In this document: piece after piece, positions 56,755-64,000 of the stretch
How positions within the stretch are numbered: the first letter of the stretch is position 1
Layout: each line of letters begins with the position of its first letter
Source of the DNA: Volutella citrinella
Lineage: Eukaryota > Ascomycota > Sordariomycetes > Hypocreales > Nectriaceae
DNA length: 64,000 bases
Reading direction: 5' to 3'
NCBI GenBank assembly: GCA_034401135.1
Contig: JAWZSP010000003.1
Span: 1,922,001-1,986,000, forward strand
The notes under the pieces: model-generated
Databases searched by the model: none
What the model saw: only the letters and a program-made list of their open reading frames with translations
What the model was told of the DNA's origin: nothing
Position numbers and translations under genes: made by a program

Positions 56755-59700
56755 ATTCTTTTTGCACACCTCGAGGCGTGCTTCCCACAACTTATCTTTT
56801 TGCTCCTTGGCCTGGACATTGTGCAGATATGTCTAGTCAATGGAACAAGACTGTTGGGTAGGGAGCCCCAACCTCCTTCACATAGGCGAATTCAACTCAC
56901 TCTGCCTAGCCAATGCGCGGAGCCCTTTTTCTTTCTTGGGCTTGGGTGGTATTGAATTGAGTATTCACTACCATCATCATACTGGAAGAGCCGCTGAGGG
57001 CGATATTTACTTATGATGAATTCGGGGATTCACGTCGGAGACCTTGGCCAACCGACACGTGGGGCTGGCCACGAACCCGTTCTCACTTATCAGATGCTGC
57101 TCGACGCCGTGGCAATTTTAGGCCGAATACCAGCCCAGACTCTTCAGCACGCCCAGCACGGGTGTTGAGTTGTCATCCTAGACAGAAAGTATCCCCTGTT
57201 GTCTCAACGCAATCATGGCGCTGTTCCACGGGCACGGCGCATCGCCTGGGACCTATGGCAGAGCGGCTTCGGGTCGAGGTGAGACATGGAGCAATGGGTA
57301 GCAATGTAAGGGAGACGATATCACGGCTGACTCTGGCGCCGCGGCGTTAGGGTGAGGCTTTGAGCTGGGGCAGGGATCCGGTGGATGGGCTCAAAGGCAA
57401 AATGACCTGCGGAGAAGCTGTCGAACGAGTAGCCTACTTGCCCAAAAGTGTCCCCTTTCACGACGATCTATCGCGTCGTCTGGCGTCGGGTCGCTGCAGT
57501 ATTGGGGGAAACACGCAACAGTGCAGCGGTTCTGTTTACGGTGATTGGGGGGTTCGCAGCCTCAGGTTGGTCATTTGGGCCATGGCGCAATTCGTGGGTC
57601 TCTCACCCTGCCGCCCAGGCAAAGGGAGCTGGCCGCGTGGCAGGCTGAAGTACACTTCCAACATAAAATAAAGGGTGGTGCGCTTGTTGCTGTTTTCAAC
57701 AGCCCGCGGGAAGCTGGCAGAAGCCGCCCCCCCTCCCAGCCGGCATGTTGCAGATCTCTCAGTTAGGATGGGTGTTTTATCTTTGATCCTTCTGGTGCCA
57801 GGACTTCTCAACTTGGTGTCGCTGATACAGAAGGAGCCATAGGCTAATACACTGCTCTTTCGTTTCGATGGTTGCTCAGAGACGTCAGGATCAACCATTT
57901 TATCTGCGGGGGAATCCAGTATTGATATGGCCAAGCCAACTTGAAGAGCAACTCGATGGCGCGACAAGGCGCCGGCTTCCGGGTCTCCAACGAGGAAACA
58001 TGCCACCGAAAAACAGACAAGTCACACCAGGTCACATGATCTGTTTGGGATGAGTAACATGACTTGTGGGCAAGATGGTGGAGGAAATGAAACCTGCCTG
58101 ACAGGGTCTGCCACAGACCTGCCAGAAGCGACAAAACAAGTGGACTGAGTGACTGACCCCGAGCCGCAGGCTGTCAGGCTGCCCTAACAGCCAACTCCCG
58201 AGCGGCCAGCTTCCTAGCGCCAGGGCACGTCCCTTACCGACACCCAGTCGGGACGCCGCATTGGATTGGTGAGTTCGGCCAAGACGACAGGCAGGGGATT
58301 CCCCATATGGATCCATAGAGGGTAAGGTGCATTGTTGCTGCAAGGCCCCGTTGCCCGGATGGGGGAGGAGAGTCCCCTCCCACTGTCCCACGGTCGGTTG
58401 ACGACAGGCTGTAGCGCCAAACCAATCACTGGAATTCAGAAGCACTGAACAGGACGACCACCCAGTTAGGTTGAAGAGATGGCCCATTATCAATGTTTCT
58501 GTCGAGAGAGGTTTCGGTTCAACGGCGGGAGGAGTGCCGCACACATGATTTCGACCAGGGATATTCCTGCACCCTCACATCGCTTGTTGGTTCGACGCGT
58601 AGAGTTCACTATTCATGTGGTGTCAGCGACGGCATAAATCGGTGGCGCAACGCGATTTCTGTTGGAGGCACAGAGGATCGAAAAGTCGACCGAAAAAAAA
58701 GCAACAGAGAGTCTAGACCGAGCTATCTGGTGCCTTGGGAATTGTACGGCGAGGTCGGCAACGGTGGAATCGTGCAGGCATCTCCATCAGGCCGGATGTG
58801 CTTGGAGGCATAGATAGACGAAGCCACTACGGACTATTTACCAGGACAAGCCAAGCGGTGCTCTGACATATCACTGTGGCGTATTATCCGCAAGGTGCAA
58901 GCCTAAGGGGAATCCTCGGCAGGGTTGACGACGAGAACCTAACCCGCCGCCGTCAGCGGCATAGGGGGAAGCCAAAAAGCAAAGCACCCCGACACATAGT
59001 CGGTCACGCTCGCGTACTACTGTACGGGCGTCGTGGCAGGTCCTACGAAATCGGGCTGCAGTGCAGGCCGGGGCGCTGGTGCAGGCAACTTGCAGCCTGC
59101 CTGCAGGAGAAACGCGCTCAATGCGGCACGGGTACAAGAGAGCCCAGGCGCTTGCCCGGGTGCTCGATCAGCCAGCCGTGAATCGTGCTGGGCGCGATGG
59201 CACGTCACCGAGCCGACAGCAGCGCCGGGCCAGCAGCGCGCCAACACGGACGGCCGGACCAGTGAGCGGGCTGGCACCAGGGATTAGGCTTGGCCGATAG
59301 AGTGCACCGGGTAGGGTGCTCTAGCCTCCAGATAGGGCCTTCGGTTGGGTTATTCGGGGACTCTGGCGGCGTGCGTGCGTTGGCGTGGGAAGGGGAAGGG
59401 TTGGCTTGGGAGGTAGGGGTGGTACAGCCCTCGAAGCAAGCCAACCTGAAAGCCTGGAACAACGGAGGTGATGGTTTGACGCCGGGGTCGAGCAGGGCCC
59501 GGCCGAAACGAAACCAGCGAACAAGCATGTGGAGTTGCTAGAGGCGGAGGCCGAAGAAGCCACGGGATTCGACGGCTCCCACAGGACCATGGGCAGGATG
59601 GCATCGCTTGCTCCACGGGCGACCGCCGAGAGCCTCCAAACCTGCATCGGTCGATGATGCGACGTGTGCCAAGCGGCTGCACATCACCCAGGCGCTCGCT

Positions 59701-62700
59701 GAGGCATGGGTGTGGTTGCGGCTGTGGTGGGAGGCGGATGGGGCTGCAGCTGGGAAGATGCCGCGAAGCGTCGCAGGCTTTGCTCGCATACGAGATGCGC
59801 CCACCTGCTTGACCCAATGTATCCGTTGAGCGACTGGCTGGACGTGGAGGGTGGACGTGACGAACAGAGTGGAACAGTTGGCTGGCCCGATAAGGCCTGC
59901 TCGCGCTTGGGATGGCAGGATGAGACTGGCGGCAGCAGCCAGGGCTTGGCGTGGGACGGACATCGGGGCCGGGGATCAGGGGGGGAAAGAGCGAGAGGAG
60001 ACAGAGTGGGATATCCATGCAGGAGCTCTCTCGTGATGATCTGGGAGTGCAGCAGCAGCAGCAGCAACAACAGAAGTAACGGCGTCAGCCAATGGTCGCT
60101 AGGCCACATCCAGGCGGAGTGCAACGTGCAGTGCATGGTGGTGCAGCGAAGCACAGATGCAATGCGTTGGTTGCATTGTCGTACAGCAGCAGAGGGCCAC
60201 AAGCACACTAAGGTCGGCAGCGAGCGATGACGAGGAGAGACGACGAGGCCCTACTTATTATCCAGGTGCCGTGGTCATTGCGGCGTGAGGTACCAGACGG
60301 AGTAAATATAGTGGCATCTCTGCCTTGGAAACTGTGCCACAGTCCATCCAGCGCCTTGCAGGGCAAAGGACAGGCGTACGGGGCGGTATATTCGCTGCTC
60401 CGACCTTGTGCTTTGGGCCTTGGGGGCTTCACTCTGCCATGGGTACCTCTCCCGGCTGTCGATCCCATGTCGCATCACACCCATCCGGATCCCGCTCGGT
60501 GCTTGGAATGGCGCGGCCCCGACCGATCCTCCTCATAAGAGGCAAATTACGGGAATAATTGCCTGGCAAGCCTGGGCCAGAGAGATAGGTGCCGCCGCCC
60601 ATGATTGATGAGGAGTGGCCGGTACCTGGCAGTCGAACCAAGAGGGCACTAGAAAATTGATGGAATTTCGTTTCGGCCATGGCGTCTGTGCTCTACGAGC
60701 TGTGGCCCAGCCCGTCCAGACTCCGGCGCTGGGGCTCAGCAGCTGCCCGCTCCCCCCGCCCATCGCCCTAGCTCCGAAAAAAAAACCATGCAATCCGCCG
60801 GCGCCATCTTCATCATCGCCTCCCCACCTTTCGGCCCCACCCACCCTTGGGTCCTGTCCCAGAGGCTCCCAACCTCCAGCCTCATGCACAGATTGGAGTA
60901 CCGTATGGCAAGTACAGTGCAGGGGTGAGGTGTGTACTTGTTTTTCTCCGGCGCGCAGCTGAGCCGGGAGGTATCCGCGGCCCACCACGATGATTGTCAG
61001 GGTAGCCCTCGAGCCTCCTCAACCTTGAGGTGTCCAAGGGGGGGGGCCCTGCCCATCTGCCCCAGGCTGCCACAGAAACGCCTCACGTCCATCCAGTCTC
61101 GCTGACCCACGCCCCCCTGGTTCTTGGCGCCCTCGCTCAACTCTTGCAGGCTTCACAGCACTCGGAGAAGCAGAGACGCTCGTCCGCTTCGGTTGTTCCA
61201 CTCACCCTCCCATCTCCCGTCATCACCCTCCGTCACACACGCCCAAGCATCATCGTCAACACCCGCTCCATCTGCCCTCCATCTCCATGGGACGTCCCCC
61301 TCCAGGAGTCCAGTGCCCTCCACACCCCACCCATCTCAACCCGCCCGTTCCATCGTTCCACGCCCCCCTTTCCATTCCCAATTTTCCTAGCCCGTATGCA
61401 AACCAACACAAACCCTCCTCATCCCCCCAAGCCCCAGCGACTGGCGTTCGTCTGCTTCGGACCCTCGACAGAGCTGCTTGGGCTATTCCCTGTGCGCCGT
61501 CTTGTACCCGGACCAACGAGCCCAAATGCCGCCTGCCCGCCACGCCACGCCACGCCCAGGACTTGCCTCCCCTCAACTAAATGGGCCCGCTCAGTATCAA
61601 ACTGCCCGATGTGCCAAATCCCCCGACAGCATTTGTGATTCGGGCCAAGCCAAGATGCACGCTGGCTGCATTGCTGATGCAAATCAAATAACCACCCAAA
61701 CTCACAACTGTCTATGGCTGAACCCTGCTCGTCGACGGGCTTAGTTCACGGTCGGTGCTGCTTTCGTTCCTTTTTCTTCCTAACTTTCCCCTCTATCATG
61801 TTATTGCGACCCAGTGGCGGCATTCCCCTCCCCCGACAGATCGACATGCCGAGCTGTACAGTCATATGGCTGTGGGGCAATCAATTCGATGGCAACCCTA
61901 TGTCGCTGCCCTCGAGATCGCCGTGAGTACCACGAACAAGAGAAGCAGCGCAATGGCCGTTGTAGTCATCCGTAGTGCTAGAAGTGCTATTGCTGTTGTT
62001 CCAACGGTCGCTTCGGCGGCCCACCGTCATCATCTCAGTTGGCTGCCTTGTGGAGAAAATAGGTATTCGGTCATCATTTGCGCCGCTTGTGCTTGTCCGC
62101 TTGTCCCTTGTCGTACGTAGTATGGTGCCAAGGCCACCCCGTGATCAAGGCGCCCACTGCACATTGTTTCGTCAGTACCACACCTTGTCACCTTCGCCTA
62201 GTTCGGTACGTCGCTCATCTCCCTGCTCCTCCAAAAGCATGTCTGTGCTGTGGCCCGTTCCCACCATCTTGTCTGGGCTCTGGAGCAAGGTACGCAGCAT
62301 GGAGGCTGCTGGCAGCACGGGCTGTAACTGCTGGTAATATATAAGGTACCTAATTACGACCCTCCTGGTGTTGCACAAAGCAATGACGCTGCCTTGGGCG
62401 CGGAAGTTTGCACCGCCCCTATTCCTTCCGGACCACCACCCATTCTGTGAGGCATGGCGCGTGTTCCAAAATGGCTTAAGAAATCGTATCGAAACACGTG
62501 GGTGACTTCCGCAACGGCTTAGTGGCAACCCCAGCAAGCGGTGAAAGCAGGCAATGGCTTCGCTCTCCCAATCCGGTCAATCTCACCCGTGCGCAGTCAT
62601 CCAACGACGGTGGACGATGGTGTACAATTGCAGCCGATCGTCTCGACTTTGCTCTGCGCGACACCCTGCTCATGGTGCCTCATGGAAATGCGCTTTTGTG

Positions 62701-64000
62701 ACAATAAATGGGCTTCCACATTTCCGGCTGGCTGTGGTAGACGAATGCGTAAGCTGGTGATGAGACGCTGCTCAACCATCAAAGCTATGATATTTAAAGT
62801 AGCACTACCCCAACGCTGAGACTTCCCACCTCTATATTCCCCGAGTTCCAATCTGTTCCTCATTTTGCCAAGCATGATTGATGGTGAGTGAGCTTTTGCG
62901 CCTCCTACCTACCTGGGTAGGCAAGGCCGGGGCATTGCCACTAACTGAAGTGCTTCTGTGATGACATCGGGTATCGATATCGTGCGCCACAACAGCTCGG
63001 TTGCGGGCCATCTCATCCGGGTATAATAATAATGGTCCAGACTCAGCGACCAGGGAATGAACAGGAACGGCACCCCAGGGGCCATGTGCGCGACTTTGTG
63101 CCTTCACAAATCTCCCGCCGCCCCGCCCCGCAGGATCAGGTCCTGTCAGCCCATGCCGCACGTGCTATTCGCTGGTGCTGTCTGCTTAATAAATTTCAGC
63201 ACCCCGAAGGACAACCGCGGGGAACAGACAAGCTGGGAGATCGTTTGATCGGGCCTGGGTGAATGGTTTGCGGCTCTAGTGTGGACAATTACTACAGCTG
63301 TCGTCGACTGTCGTCGATCATACTCTCACGGCTCGCCGCAGGTGTGGCCATGGTTGACAGACGCAGCACACGATGGAGCGGCGATGGCTGCGAGAAGCTA
63401 ATTATATCTGGGGGTGGAAGAGCTTCTCACCGGGTGTAGGTATTCCTGTTGAGCGCCGTGGCCTGCATCACATGTCCCTAGGACGCGCCTGGGTTAAGCT
63501 TCCCGACATGAATAATGTGAGTGTATTGTGGAAGAGAGGAGTGGCTGGCGGGTACGTGCTCGGTCTGGCTTTGAGGCTTCAGCATCAGAACATTCTTGAG
63601 TAGAACCTTGCCCTCCCACGAGTAGGGGCGGTATGGCATCAATTACGGCTGATTGGCAGCATGCTGTGCGTCCATCCACAGATGATGCGCCAACGCAAGA
63701 GATGGGGGACGCGCCGTCTGCCGCAAGCAGGCCTGAAGCAGGATGAGGGAGGGCAAGCGAGCGCCACTGGCCAGGTGCGGACCCGGCACGCAAGAGGAAC
63801 AGTTGGCGCTCCGCTGCATAACAAGAGCCCGCAGAGAGCGTCGTGCCGGTGCTGGTCCGCCGCGCCTGTGTTGGCGTTGTGTCAGCCGCCCGCCCCAATG
63901 GCCCCCCGCTAGCCCCAGCTGCCGAACGCGCCACTGGGCGAGCTCTCCCCAGCGACAGGGCCTGAGGTGGGTGCGGGCCATTATCTCATCGGCAGGGTTA
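56755..64000. other. 7.2-kb gene-poor, GC-rich right end
   Basis: Many short overlapping frames are open on both strands, as expected by chance in GC-rich DNA. None shows a recognisable domain, signal peptide or consistent intron structure. A CAG/CAA triplet tract lies at about 60048-60072. Pyrimidine-rich stretches (61080-61400) look like leader or promoter DNA. TATATAA-type and AT-rich patches occur near 62335-62360 and 62785-62800. The region could be the long regulatory flank of a gene beyond 64000, or hold non-coding RNA genes I cannot detect. Confidence 0.4.
60048..60072. repeat. CAG/CAA triplet repeat in non-coding DNA
   Basis: About eight tandem CAG/CAA units. No supported coding region covers them, so this is recorded as a simple repeat. 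Confidence 0.7.

Noticed and set aside
59350..60018. 222-codon minus-strand frame in the gene-poor right end
   Set aside because: Pro/Arg/Ser-rich with overlapping frames on both strands and no recognisable domain; treated as chance.
61030..61638. 202-codon plus-strand frame
   Set aside because: Pro/His/Thr-rich translation of a pyrimidine-rich tract, more likely promoter or leader DNA.
1..64000. CRISPR arrays, bacterial operons, insertion sequences, 5S rRNA
   Set aside because: The window is eukaryotic. No regularly spaced direct repeats, no terminal-inverted-repeat element with a transposase, and no 5S-like sequence were seen by eye.

Overview
This window is nuclear DNA from a filamentous ascomycete, most likely a Sordariomycete and probably of the order Hypocreales. 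The evidence is short GT-AG introns of roughly 50-240 bases, GC-rich third codon positions, fungal-specific families (Fig1, CBM19-like, Bck1, Spt7, Ymc1, Fmp25) and a tRNA gene with an intron. The order is inferred from general gene style and is not proven.

Seventeen protein genes and one tRNA gene are supported. From left to right: the 3' end of a GH5 glycolipid hydrolase-like gene (+); the cell-wall-integrity MAPKKK Bck1 (+, four exons); a GH47 class I alpha-1,2-mannosidase (+); a Fig1-family membrane protein (-); a secreted bacterial-type solute-binding protein (+); the Tip20/RINT1 tether (+); a Ymc1-type mitochondrial carrier (-); COG3/Sec34 (-); the mitochondrial RCC1-repeat protein Fmp25 (+); a DUF8206/AIG1-associated Cys/His-rich protein that lacks a GTPase domain (-); a protein tyrosine phosphatase (+); a secreted Ser/Thr-rich CBM19-like protein (-); a mitochondrial helical-repeat (PPR-like) protein (-); prefoldin subunit 3 (-); a VanZ-like membrane protein (-); the SAGA subunit Spt7 (+); and cytosolic serine hydroxymethyltransferase (-). 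The right 8.3 kb holds a tRNA gene and almost nothing else that can be called.

Most of the window is conserved housekeeping content. The functional themes are cell wall and secretion (Bck1, GH47, CBM19-like, solute-binding protein, Fig1), Golgi-ER tethering (Tip20 and COG3 lie only one gene apart), mitochondria (Ymc1, Fmp25, the PPR-like protein), and chromatin, folding and one-carbon metabolism (Spt7, prefoldin 3, SHMT). Nothing looks like an obvious biosynthetic cluster, an intact mobile element or a defence system. The most unusual items are the GTPase-less DUF8206 protein beside an AT-richer 3.2-kb gap, the tRNA whose anticodon reads CGU on an elongator-Met-like body, the bacterial-type binding protein, and the long gene-poor right end. 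Exon boundaries were read by eye. All spliced models close in frame, but none has been tested against RNA.
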